From NCBI GenBank assembly GCA_024742665.1, contig JANSYA010000001.1, positions 434,001-498,000 on the forward strand: 64,000 nt of DNA. Reading direction: 5' to 3'. The stretch is from a bacterium (lineage in GTDB: Bacteria; Spirochaetota; Leptospiria; Leptospirales; Leptonemataceae). This document shows, one piece after another, positions 36,817 through 44,965 of the stretch; within the stretch, counting starts at the first letter, position 1, and each line of letters begins with the position of its first letter. The notes under the pieces were generated by a model. It was not told the origin of the DNA. It did no database searches and saw nothing but the letters and a program-made list of their open reading frames with translations. A program made the position numbers and the translations under genes.

Positions 36817-37755
36817 TCAGGCGGGGTTCAGCACGCGAAAGACCGCTGAAAAGTCTTCGTGTTCGTTCGCGCCGTCGTCGCCGGTCGGCAAAGCCAGTGC
36901 GAAAAGATTCCGCGCTGAAGCCGTCAGCGCCATGGGGAGCCCCTGAGTTTCCCCGGCGTCGACGGCCAGCCTGAGATCTTTATGCATATGCTGCAAGGGA
37001 AAGTGCGGCGTGAAATCTCCCGAATCAATCCGGGCGCGCAGGGCTCCCAGCACAGGCGCGACCACCGGCGTATTCAGCAAAACGTTTTGCACGACTTCTG
37101 GTGAAAGACCCAGGCCGACGCCGAGAGCGACCGCTTCGGTGTACGCGGCGATGCTCGTGCCCAGCATCAAATTGATCGTCATCTTGAGCGCGCTGCCGTC
37201 CCCCGCCGCGCCCGCATGCACGGTCTTTTTGCCCATGACGTTCAGCAGTTCTTCGACGCGCTTTAGATCTTCGTTTGCGCCGCCGCATAGAAACACAAGC
37301 TCTCCGGACGCCGCGGGCTCTTTGCTGCCGGCGACCGGCGCGTCGATAAAAGCGACGCTGTGCTTTTGCGCCTCGCCGTGCATGCGCCGACTGAAAGCGG
37401 AATCGACCGTGCTGCAGTCGACCCAGATCGGCGTGCCGGCCGGAATCGCATTCGCAACCGGATCTGATTTCGCGTCGCGATCGCCGCCCGCATGCTGTGC
37501 CGCTCCCGCCAGCAGGCCGTCTTCGCCGCCGGCCACAGCCTCGACCGCCGCCGGGTTCGAGAGCATGCTAAAGATCACTTCGCGTCCGCGCGCCGCTTCT
37601 GCGGGCGTGGAGGCTTTGCCCGCGCCCAGATTTAGACAGTCCTGTAGACCTGCGTTTTGCGAACGATTGTAGACGACGACGTCGTGTCCGGCTCGAATCA
37701 AATTGGCGGCCATGCGCGCGCCCATAATGCCGAGACCGATAAATGCGATTTTCAT
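36817..37755 (-). CDS. 3-hydroxyisobutyrate dehydrogenase-family reductase
   Basis: 312 aa. The NAD(P) motif IAFIGLGIMGARMAANLIRAG opens the protein. The substrate-binding segment FIDAPVAGSKEPAASGELVF and the catalytic-lysine segment GDGSALKMTINLMLG are both present as in HIBADH, tartronate-semialdehyde and glyoxylate/succinic-semialdehyde reductases. It has a charged insertion at about 80-100. Upstream GGAGG precedes the ATG. The exact substrate is uncertain. Its stop lies 7 bases before the start of the AraC gene, so the AraC regulator may be co-transcribed with it. Confidence 0.87.
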   Translation of the reverse strand: MKIAFIGLGIMGARMAANLIRAGHDVVVYNRSQNAGLQDCLNLGAGKASTPAEAARGREVIFSMLSNPAAVEAVAGGEDGLLAGAAQHAGGDRDAKSDPVANAIPAGTPIWVDCSTVDSAFSRRMHGEAQKHSVAFIDAPVAGSKEPAASGELVFLCGGANEDLKRVEELLNVMGKKTVHAGAAGDGSALKMTINLMLGTSIAAYTEAVALGVGLGLSPEVVQNVLLNTPVVAPVLGALRARIDSGDFTPHFPLQHMHKDLRLAVDAGETQGLPMALTASARNLFALALPTGDDGANEHEDFSAVFRVLNPA

Positions 37756-37920
37756 AGTGCGATATCCTCCGAAAGTATGCAGGGGATTTTACGTTTTTTT
37801 GCCGGCGGCACTAACCCGAATGCGTCAGAAATGCCGCGGAATCGTCAGGGGCGGAAGTTTTTTTGGAGAAATTTAACCGCCGCCGCTCGTCAGATAGATC
37901 GGAGTGATCGCTGAGCTGAG

Positions 37921-38556
37921 ATGATGTTTCGGATTACAATTTGCCTCGTCGCCCTGGGAGCGTGGACCGCCTGCGCCGTGCGAGTCCTGCAGATCCCTCC
38001 GCCCGTCAGCGAGGAGCATCGTCCGACCGGCGAAATGCTCGCATCCGAAACCTCTGGCGACGCCGAAGCGGACTCACAGCCGGCGTTCTATTTTTTACGT
38101 GATTTCCAGATCGCGTACAATCAATCTCTGGCGCACCGGGGGATCTCCCGATGGATTGAAGACGACGATGCCGGCGTCACTGGATTCCAGGAATTTTATA
38201 GGCGCGAGATGCGCAAGCAGCTGGAGCTGCGAATCGAAAACTGCCCCGCGCCGGGATCGGGTGCGCTGGATGCGCGTCTGCTCATGACCTACTACGAACC
38301 TTCGCATCTTACGGTCGCCGGATTGCCGGCCTACTATCCTTTCGTAGCTTACTGGCCGCTCCAGATCGTGGAAGGACGCTTCACGTCCCGGATTGAACTG
38401 CGTTTCGAATCGGGCGAAAGACGGCGCATCGATGAGTCCTTTCGCGAGCGCCTGTACTTCTACGGCTTTTTTCAGAACGATGTTTTCGAGCACCGCATTC
38501 GCAACACTCTGCAGACGCTCTTTCAGCGTGCCGCGCAGGAGGTGTGCGAAAGATGA
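37921..38556 (+). CDS. Hypothetical lipoprotein, first of three in tandem
   Basis: 211 aa. The lipobox is LGAWTAC (Cys18). The mature protein has a mixed sequence with YYEPSHLTVAGLPAYYPFVA and FTSRIELRFESGERRRIDES, which suggests a small beta sheet followed by a terminal helix (RIRNTLQTLFQRAAQEV). The form is reminiscent of DUF4136/LptE-like envelope lipoproteins but I cannot assign it. Its stop overlaps the next ATG (ATGA). Confidence 0.7.
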   Translation: MMFRITICLVALGAWTACAVRVLQIPPPVSEEHRPTGEMLASETSGDAEADSQPAFYFLRDFQIAYNQSLAHRGISRWIEDDDAGVTGFQEFYRREMRKQLELRIENCPAPGSGALDARLLMTYYEPSHLTVAGLPAYYPFVAYWPLQIVEGRFTSRIELRFESGERRRIDESFRERLYFYGFFQNDVFEHRIRNTLQTLFQRAAQEVCER

Positions 38557-38927
38557 AGCCTTTGCGTTTTCGATCTTCAGCGCCGCGGTCGGCCGCTTTC
38601 GCGCGCGGCCTCAGTTGGGTTGCGGGAATCGCACTGTTGCTGAATGCGGCGGCTTGTGCGAGCTTTCAAAATTCGTATCGGAATCCAGAAATCGACTACA
38701 GTCAAACGAACGTCGCCTGCTTCGAACGCTATCGCGAAATTCGCGCGAATCAGGCGTACCGCCTGTACTGGTACGGCCCGGCGCCGGTTCTGGCTTTCGG
38801 ATTCGGCTTGCCGGGCTTGCTGTTTCCGATCGTTCCGGAAATCGTGAATTCGTATCGCATCGACGCGATGCAGACCGAGTACGCGGAGCATTGCGATGGG
38901 GAGGAGGCGACGCATGACGCGATCTGA
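38553..38927 (+). CDS. Small lipoprotein, second of three in tandem
   Basis: 124 aa from MKPLRF. AGGAGG about 10 bases upstream supports this ATG over a GTG at 38544. The signal peptide ends in LLLNAAAC (Cys35). A second hydrophobic segment (PVLAFGFGLPGLLFPIVPEI) near residues 75-95 is followed by a short hydrophilic tail. No family is recognised. It overlaps both neighbours, so the three lipoproteins are translated as a unit. Confidence 0.65.
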   Translation: MKPLRFRSSAPRSAAFARGLSWVAGIALLLNAAACASFQNSYRNPEIDYSQTNVACFERYREIRANQAYRLYWYGPAPVLAFGFGLPGLLFPIVPEIVNSYRIDAMQTEYAEHCDGEEATHDAI

Positions 38928-39396
38928 ATCGCATTCCAGGCGGGTCGCTTCGCATGCGCGGCTTTGCTTCGCTCTCGGCCTTGCGCTGATCGCTTTCGGA
39001 AATTGCGCGACGATCTTGAAAGGCGAAGCCGAAGGCCTGGTGCTGTCCACGCCGGAACCCGCGCCCCGGGCCGCCGACTATTACGTCACCGTGCGCCGCA
39101 GCGATACGGACGCGGTCGTGGCGGAAGGTCCGGCTCCCCTGCAGGTCCGATTGAAAACCGGAGCCGGCTATTTCGCTGGAGCGCGCTACCGGGTCGTCGC
39201 CGAAGATCCCGAGGGGCTTTTGCCGCCGCGCGAACTCTTCGTCGAGACCCGCTGGAGTTGGCCGCTGCATCTATTCAGCAATCTCGTGCTGGGCGGTTTT
39301 CTGGGCTGGTTCGTCGTCGATCCCTATACGGGAGCCATGTGGGAATTCGATACGGAAGACGGGCTGATTGAAATCGTTCCCGCGCCTTCTGAATGA
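38914..39396 (+). CDS. Small lipoprotein, third of three in tandem
   Basis: 160 aa from MTRSESHS, with GGGGAGGAGG a few bases upstream; an earlier in-frame ATG at 38896 lies within that purine run. The lipobox is LIAFGNC (Cys31). A hydrophobic segment (LFSNLVLGGFLGWFVVDPYTG) is close to the C-terminus, a layout seen in small outer-membrane lipoproteins with a buried PEGA-like strand region before it. Family unknown. It overlaps the previous gene by 14 bases. Confidence 0.65.
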   Translation: MTRSESHSRRVASHARLCFALGLALIAFGNCATILKGEAEGLVLSTPEPAPRAADYYVTVRRSDTDAVVAEGPAPLQVRLKTGAGYFAGARYRVVAEDPEGLLPPRELFVETRWSWPLHLFSNLVLGGFLGWFVVDPYTGAMWEFDTEDGLIEIVPAPSE

Positions 39397-39473
39397 ATTC
39401 AGATTTGTTCACGCGAATTCCGTCTGGCAACGCCGGGTTAACATCACGAGCGGTCCAGGCGCGCGAACTCCTG

Positions 39474-40097
39474 CTAGATTCGTTCGAGTTCTTTCAGGTG
39501 TCCGTGAATAGCGGGCAGACTTTCGAGGGGCGCGTACCAGCCGTTGGGGCCTTCGTTCACGCGAATGCCGTAGACCGGCGGCGGCGCGGGGCCGGAGTAC
39601 TGGGCGGCGCTCTGGGACTGTTGCAGGCGAGCGAGCCACTCCAGGGCCTGATCGGGATTCATCGTAATAAAGTGCGCGTTCAGCTCCGCATCGAGCATGC
39701 CCTGGGTATCGGCGAAGCGTCGCAGGCGTTCATGATCGGTGAATAGAAACAGCCACAGCTGATCTTCCAGCTGACCAATAAAAGGAAAGGGATCGCGTCC
39801 GGGCATCGGCTGAACCAGAAACACCCACTCTTCGAGCTGCAAAAATGCGACCCACAGATTGTCGAGATCTTCGATGGAAATCGGCGGAGCTTCCGTTTCG
39901 CCCTCGCTTTGATCGTCCGCGTCGCCGGCCGACTCGCGATTCTGTTCGGCGTCCTGTGCGTCATCGGGCGGAGTCAGATCCGCGAATGCCTTCGCGACCA
40001 GCGCGTCGAAATCGGGATGATGCGCGGGGTCCGTTGGATGTCGTTCGGTTTCGCCTGCCGGAGTGGAAGGTTCGGGAGAATCGCCGGATGCAGTCAC
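39474..40097 (-). CDS. Cytoplasmic protein with an SseB-like domain
   Basis: 207 aa without signal or membrane segment. The first ~70 residues are an acidic, Pro/Asp/Glu-rich region (PPDDAQDAEQNRESAGDADD). Residues about 75-205 read LWVAFLQLEEWVFLV, QLWLFLFTDHERLRRF, ITMNPDQALEWLARLQQS and GIRVNEGPNGW, the order of motifs in the SseB N-terminal domain. Function in bacteria outside type III secretion is unknown. The assignment is by motif order only. Confidence 0.55.
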   Translation of the reverse strand: MTASGDSPEPSTPAGETERHPTDPAHHPDFDALVAKAFADLTPPDDAQDAEQNRESAGDADDQSEGETEAPPISIEDLDNLWVAFLQLEEWVFLVQPMPGRDPFPFIGQLEDQLWLFLFTDHERLRRFADTQGMLDAELNAHFITMNPDQALEWLARLQQSQSAAQYSGPAPPPVYGIRVNEGPNGWYAPLESLPAIHGHLKELERI

Positions 40098-40179
40098 GCC
40101 GGAAGGCTCCGCTTTTGGGCGTCGCGGGTCAAGAGAAATCCCTTGCCTTTCCCGCCGCTGTCCTTAGTTTGCGCAGGCT

Positions 40180-42216
40180 ATGCGCCAGGGAATCTTCGCC
40201 GGAATACTAATCGTCTGCACCGGTCTCACCGCATGTGAGCGAATTGTGAGCCTGGCGAACGAGCCGGAATCAAAGATGATTCTGCCGGCAAGCCCGACGA
40301 GTGCCGTGCAATTGAACGGCGCCTGGGAATTTTATCCGAACGAATTCTGCGAACTCCAGTGTGAAACCTCACCCGAGCCGATCGCCGCCGGTCCCTGGAA
40401 TGATCTGATCGGACGCGATGGTTTCGGCACCTATGTTCTGCGCCTTGATTTGCCCGAGGCCTGGCGCAATCGTCCGCTGGCGCTGCAGCTCGGCGACGTC
40501 GGCAGCAGCTTTCGCCTGTATGTAGACGGCGTCGAAGCGCTGGCGATGGGCGAGATCGGAGCGACCGCCGCCGACACCCAGGCGAAAGTCGCGACCGGCG
40601 TGGCGCGCTTTACGCCGCGAGAGACCGATCGCGTTCATTTGAATGTGCAGGCGGCGAACTTCGTGCATCGCGTGGGCGGTCTGCGCGTTGCGCCCGTTTT
40701 CGGACTGGCCGACCAGGTGCAGCGCCTGCGCGACCAGGATTTGATTCGCGATCTGTTGCTGCTCGGCGCGATTCTCGCGATGGGCTTTTACCATCTCGGT
40801 CTGTATCTGAGCCGGCGCGAAGACCATGGCTCCTTGCTTTTCGGAGTGTTTTGCCTGGGCATGGCTTTGCGGATTTTTACGACGAACCAGGTGCCCGCCC
40901 AGATCGTATTCCCCGAGCTGAGCTATCTATGGCAGGCGCGGCTGGAGTATCTTTCGTTCGTGATCGGGGCCGGTCTGTTCTTGCTGTTTCTCAGCTTTAC
41001 TTTCGAAATTCGGTACGGCAAAACCGTCGCCTGGATTTATGCGGGCGTCTGCGTCGCCTATAGTCTGGTAATTTTGTTTACGCACGTTTCGTTTTTCTCG
41101 GAGATTTTGTACCAGCTGCAGATTATCGTTTTAGTCGGCGTGGTCCTCGCGCTGGGCACATTGATTATCGCGGCCTTCGCCGGGCGGCGCGGGGTCTTCG
41201 CATCGCTTCTGGGCATGCTTTTCTTCGGCGGCGGCATCATCAACGATCTGCTCTTCTATCGCGGCGTTCACGATTTCGGTCCGATCTTTCACTATGGCCT
41301 GTTCTTTTTTATTCTGGCGCAGTCCTATCTTCTGTCCCGGCTCTTCGCCTGGGCCTACGAAGCCGTGCGTCAGCTGTCGGACAATCTTACGAGCACGAAC
41401 CGGGCCTATCAGCGTTTCGTGCCTCTGCAATTCCTGGAGCTCTTAAAGCGCGATGATATCACCGAGGTGCGTCTGGGCGACCAGACCGCTCGCGAAATGA
41501 CGGTGCTCTTCACCGATATTCGTTCATTCACCGAGCTTTCGGAAACCCTGTCGCCCGAAGAGAACTTTAACTTTCTGAATTCGTATCTTAAGCGAATGGC
41601 GCCGATCGTATCAGCCCACGGCGGTTTCGTCGATAAATACATCGGCGACGCGATCATGGCGCTTTTTCCCGGTCCGCCGGAGCAGGCCGTGCGCGCGGCC
41701 ATCGCCATGCAGGCCGAGCTGCGACTCTATAACGAACATCGCGCGAGCATGAACTACGCGCCGATTCGCATCGGCATCGGCATTCACACGGGCCAGCTCA
41801 TGCTCGGCATCGTCGGCGCCGAAGAACGACTCGAAGGCACCGTGATTTCGGATACGGTCAATACGGCGGCGCGCATTGAAGGCCTGACTCGCGCGTACGG
41901 CGTGGGCCTGCTTGTCAGCGGCACCGTGCGCAAGCTGCTCCAGGAATCCGGCGAAGATTTCGCCCAGCGCTTATTGGGCCGCGTGCGCGTAAAAGGCCGC
42001 CGCGAAAGCGTCGAAATTTACGAGCTGCTGGACGCCTATCCCGACGCAGAGCGAGCGGCCTTCGTCGAAACCATCGATCAATTCGAGACGGCCGTGCACG
42101 CCGCCCTGAAAGGCCGCCGCGAAGAATCGCTGAAAGATTTCGAAGCGGTGCTGGCGCGGAACCCGGACGACAGCGTCGCACGATTTTATATGGAACGCGA
42201 TCGCAAGTCGGCTTGA
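40180..42216 (+). CDS. 7TMR-DISM receptor with adenylate/guanylate cyclase output
   Basis: 678 aa. The signal peptide ends in LTAC (Cys19). Residues about 30-175 are a jelly-roll ligand-binding domain (LNGAWEFYPNEFC, LQLGDVGSSFRLYVDGVEAL). Seven hydrophobic segments follow at about 185-400, then a class III cyclase at about 430-615 (VLFTDIRSFTELSE near 440, KYIGDAIMALFPG, EGTVISDTVNTAARIEG). The tail has a short TPR-like element (ALKGRREESLKDFEAVLARN). It converts an extracytoplasmic signal to a cyclic nucleotide. The cyclase block is closely similar to that of the kinase/cyclase protein at 135-5852, including the C-terminal TPR, so the two modules are probably paralogous. Confidence 0.92.
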   Translation: MRQGIFAGILIVCTGLTACERIVSLANEPESKMILPASPTSAVQLNGAWEFYPNEFCELQCETSPEPIAAGPWNDLIGRDGFGTYVLRLDLPEAWRNRPLALQLGDVGSSFRLYVDGVEALAMGEIGATAADTQAKVATGVARFTPRETDRVHLNVQAANFVHRVGGLRVAPVFGLADQVQRLRDQDLIRDLLLLGAILAMGFYHLGLYLSRREDHGSLLFGVFCLGMALRIFTTNQVPAQIVFPELSYLWQARLEYLSFVIGAGLFLLFLSFTFEIRYGKTVAWIYAGVCVAYSLVILFTHVSFFSEILYQLQIIVLVGVVLALGTLIIAAFAGRRGVFASLLGMLFFGGGIINDLLFYRGVHDFGPIFHYGLFFFILAQSYLLSRLFAWAYEAVRQLSDNLTSTNRAYQRFVPLQFLELLKRDDITEVRLGDQTAREMTVLFTDIRSFTELSETLSPEENFNFLNSYLKRMAPIVSAHGGFVDKYIGDAIMALFPGPPEQAVRAAIAMQAELRLYNEHRASMNYAPIRIGIGIHTGQLMLGIVGAEERLEGTVISDTVNTAARIEGLTRAYGVGLLVSGTVRKLLQESGEDFAQRLLGRVRVKGRRESVEIYELLDAYPDAERAAFVETIDQFETAVHAALKGRREESLKDFEAVLARNPDDSVARFYMERDRKSA

Positions 42217-43895
42217 GGGGGCTCGCCCTTCGTCTTGCGATATTTCCCGGCGCTCATCCCCGTTTGTTTCATAAAGGCGGCGTTGAAAGTCGATAGATTC
42301 TTGAAGCCGACCTTGAGTCCAATCGCAAGGATCGTCTCGCCGGGTGACTCGAGTAGCAGACGGCTGGCTTCTATTACCCGGTAGCTATTGATGAAGCTAT
42401 AGTAACTCTGACTGAAATGCGCGTTCAATAGCGCCGAAAGATCTTTTTCGTTAATATTAAGGTGTTTCGCCAGACTTGCAAGCGTCAGGTCTTCTCGATA
42501 CAGCTTATCCTGCTCCATCGCACTGACGAGGGCTTCGCGCAGGGCATCGACATCCTTATTGGCCAGGCGCGCAAGCTGAGCCTGCCTTTTTTCGGATGCT
42601 CTGGCTTCGATCGCCGACTCGATAATCTGATCCTCGCCGACGCGATCGAGTAATTTCTGGCGCGCTGTTAAAGATACCAGAAAGAAGACGGATTCGAATA
42701 GATGTCCCGCGAAGGGAAGATAGATGATATACCGCGAAGCGTTTAGAAATTCAAGCGTGCTGAATCCGAAAAAGACCACCAGAGCCAGCATAAATATGAT
42801 ATTGCCGAAGAGGGAATAGATCGCGGGTCGGAATCCGCGCCGGACCGTCACCCACGCGGCCACGCAAAAAGTGGCCACAATCAGAACAAATAGACCTTTG
42901 GCCGCGAGAGAAATCGGCGTAAAGGGAGCGCCCGGTATAAGGGTGGCGATACTAATCGCGAGGCCAGCGACGATCTGAAAGTTAAAGAACCGATTGATTC
43001 CCGGCGCATAATCTTTTAAGAACAAGAGGCGCTTCCAGAATAAAATCAACAGGAGGGCGAAGTATCCCGTGGCCCAGAGCGCGATCAGAGCGGAGTCCGT
43101 ACCCGGGTCGAAAAATCCGAGGCTGTCGAAATAGCCGAGAACATTCGCCTGCCACGCTCCGAAGAAGCTTAATGCGCCGGCGTACGTCAGGGCCGGCCAT
43201 GCCCGGTGCCAGAAGAAGAACAATACGTTTAAAGCGAGCACGATCGAAAGGCACGAGAATAAAAATCCATGTAAGAACTGGTCCGACGCGCTCTGCTGCC
43301 AGAAAATCGCGGGCCGGGCCACTGCGAGGTTTAATATTTTCGAAAACGGCGTTTCGATCCGGACAAAGATCCGACACGCGCGGCCGCTCAGAGTCATTTC
43401 GAAAGCGTTTTTGTGCCCGCTGTCATGCCCGAAGTGAATTGGGAATTCAAAGGCGGTGTTGGAATGGATCGCGCCTGAGTCGTTCCCGGAGTCATCGGAG
43501 CAATATCCGATCGGCGTGTGCGTCTGCCAGCCGAAGCGCGACCAGAGCACCCATTCGGAAGTAACAGACTCATTGATCAGATCGAATCGAAGCCAGATAT
43601 TTCTGGTTTCCGTTTTTAGCTTCGATTGATCTTCTTCGGTCAGGGCCCAGGCTGCTTCATCGACCAGGCGAATGTCCGCAGGTGTATCGTCCGGCGATTC
43701 TGCGTAATAGTATGAACTGGAAATGACCGACGCTGAAGTCGTTGTGTCGTCGATGCGAAGCGTATCTTGGGCGAAAACTTGCGTCGCTGAAATCGCATAG
43801 ATACACGCGAGAGCAAAATAGAATCGGCCCGGAGATCGGCGGGTTCTTTGTTTCTGATTTTCGGAGTAAAACAAGCCGGGCCCGGGTATTTTCAT
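42186..43895 (-). CDS. 7TMR-DISM membrane-tethered AraC-type regulator (left copy)
   Basis: 569 aa. A signal segment ends near TQVFAQ. Residues about 45-200 form the extracytoplasmic 7TMR-DISM domain (WALTEEDQSK, IWLRFDLINES). Seven hydrophobic segments lie at about 205-410. The cytoplasmic part carries an AraC DNA-binding domain at about 465-560: LTLASLAKHLNINEKDLSAL, SFINSYRVIEASRLL, then LAIGLKVGFKNLSTFNAAFM. Such proteins link an external ligand directly to transcription. Its 3' end overlaps the convergent cyclase gene by 31 bases. A paralogue of the same layout lies at 52352-54031 on the other side of the giant gene. Confidence 0.88.
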   Translation of the reverse strand: MKIPGPGLFYSENQKQRTRRSPGRFYFALACIYAISATQVFAQDTLRIDDTTTSASVISSSYYYAESPDDTPADIRLVDEAAWALTEEDQSKLKTETRNIWLRFDLINESVTSEWVLWSRFGWQTHTPIGYCSDDSGNDSGAIHSNTAFEFPIHFGHDSGHKNAFEMTLSGRACRIFVRIETPFSKILNLAVARPAIFWQQSASDQFLHGFLFSCLSIVLALNVLFFFWHRAWPALTYAGALSFFGAWQANVLGYFDSLGFFDPGTDSALIALWATGYFALLLILFWKRLLFLKDYAPGINRFFNFQIVAGLAISIATLIPGAPFTPISLAAKGLFVLIVATFCVAAWVTVRRGFRPAIYSLFGNIIFMLALVVFFGFSTLEFLNASRYIIYLPFAGHLFESVFFLVSLTARQKLLDRVGEDQIIESAIEARASEKRQAQLARLANKDVDALREALVSAMEQDKLYREDLTLASLAKHLNINEKDLSALLNAHFSQSYYSFINSYRVIEASRLLLESPGETILAIGLKVGFKNLSTFNAAFMKQTGMSAGKYRKTKGEPPQADLRSRSI

Positions 43896-43914
43896 GTCGC
43901 TTGCGTTTTTTACG

Positions 43915-43942
43915 ATATGTGGACTTATACCAATTCACATAT
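43915..43942. promoter_or_regulatory. Inverted repeat upstream of the left membrane AraC gene
   Basis: ATATGTG (43915-43921) and CACATAT (43936-43942) are exact reverse complements around a 14-base spacer, 20 to 47 bases upstream of the AraC start. Position and symmetry fit an operator; which protein binds is unknown. Confidence 0.45.
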
Positions 43943-44347
43943 TCGCAAGATCAGGTCTTATCTGTTGTCTAATTTGTTTCAGGGCCCACCACAAGAAATT
44001 TTTCATGACTTTTGTCTGGCTCGCGCCGGGGCCAGGCTGCCTGCGGTGATCCTGTCCGATGTTCGGCTGTTTTTTCGTGCCGCATACGCATGCGCTTTCA
44101 GTATCCAGTCGCAAGCGGCTTATCAGATTTTCGCCCGCATTTACTGGAAAAAAGTGCCGTCTGGATCCATTCAGTAGACCGCCATGCGCTCCGGTGATAC
44201 TATTTGGATCAGATTCAATGGAAGTTAGAGCTGATGCTTTAGGTTTCGCGAGCGCCGGTGCCCGGTGATCGCGAGGATAATTCAGCTTATATTTTTCCGT
44301 TTGTCGAGTGGCGGTTCTCCCGGCGCCCGGCGGTGCATCGCAATCTC
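43943..44347. other. Gene-free stretch of about 400 bases
   Basis: Short overlapping open frames exist on the plus strand but lack coding-like composition, Shine-Dalgarno sequences or known motifs. AT content is higher than in flanking genes, as expected of a promoter-bearing intergenic region. Apart from the inverted repeat at its left edge I see no repeat, RNA gene or terminator. Confidence 0.5.
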
Positions 44348-44656
44348 ATGTTTCCCCTCCCTCCCGAAATTCTATACCTGACCGGCGTGGCCGCTGCGGG
44401 GCTATTGCTCCTGTTTGTCCATGGAGCGCGCGGAGAATATCAGCGGGCCGTGCGTTCCATTTCCGCGCTTCGAGCACGCTGCCTGCCGCTCCGGAAGCGC
44501 CGTGCGATCGCCGCCCGGATACTGATCTCTCAGGAGCAACTCACCCCCGCCGAAGCCAGGCGCGCCGTCAAATCTGTCCGGGATTCAGACGGCGCCGCGG
44601 CCTGCCCGGCTGAGATTGCGAAGCTGGCGATGCGGATCTGGCGTGGGGAGCGGTGA
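44348..44656 (+). CDS. Small single-helix membrane protein
   Basis: About 102 aa from MFPLPPEILYLTG; a longer frame from 44258 adds 30 residues without a hydrophobic start. One membrane segment (LTGVAAAGLLLLFVHGA) precedes a basic helical domain (AVRSISALRARCLPLRKRR, then EQLTPAEARRAVKSVRDS). No family is recognised. It is the only gene between the left AraC regulator and the giant Hint protein, on the opposite strand from both. It is a candidate, but a weak one, for a partner of either. Confidence 0.5.
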   Translation: MFPLPPEILYLTGVAAAGLLLLFVHGARGEYQRAVRSISALRARCLPLRKRRAIAARILISQEQLTPAEARRAVKSVRDSDGAAACPAEIAKLAMRIWRGER

Positions 44657-44965
44657 AGCGCGGGTGGGTGGCTTCGTGGGAGGGCCTATCAGCAATCGCA
44701 ATGTTTCGTCTGGTTTTGCGCATGGATTATTTTGCTACGGCTTCTCGGACCCGTGAGCCGGGCGCAGCACGGCGTGCGGTGAGTTTGCGCAGCGGGTTGG
44801 GTGCTGGCTTCGGCCCGGACTTGGGAGTGGGTCGTGTCGCCTTGAAAGGTAACCGCGACGAAGTCCGCGCGATATAGAAGCCGTGTTCCCGCATGAGCCC
44901 ACCGATACAGCTGCGCGCCTTTAGATGAGGCGCAGGTGTAAGTTTGCATCCCGGTGCCTCGCGGA
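44657..44965. other. Gene-free stretch downstream of the giant gene
   Basis: About 310 bases beyond the 3' end of the giant minus-strand gene, where a polymorphic-toxin immunity gene would be expected. A 97-codon minus-strand frame (44689-44982) overlaps the toxin stop but has a Cys/Arg/Thr-rich composition and no start signal. A hairpin at 44913-44935 (CTGCGCGCCT with AGGCGCAG, 7-base loop) could slow or end transcription, but no T-run follows it. Confidence 0.4.

Noticed and set aside
43943-44347. Possible tRNA or small RNA gene in the intergenic stretch
   Set aside because: No cloverleaf-compatible arms, GGTTCRA-like box or strong hairpin with T-run could be found.
44653-44877. 74-codon plus-strand frame after the small membrane protein
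   Set aside because: No Shine-Dalgarno, no hydrophobic or conserved-looking segment; Arg/Gly/Ala composition of random GC-rich frames.
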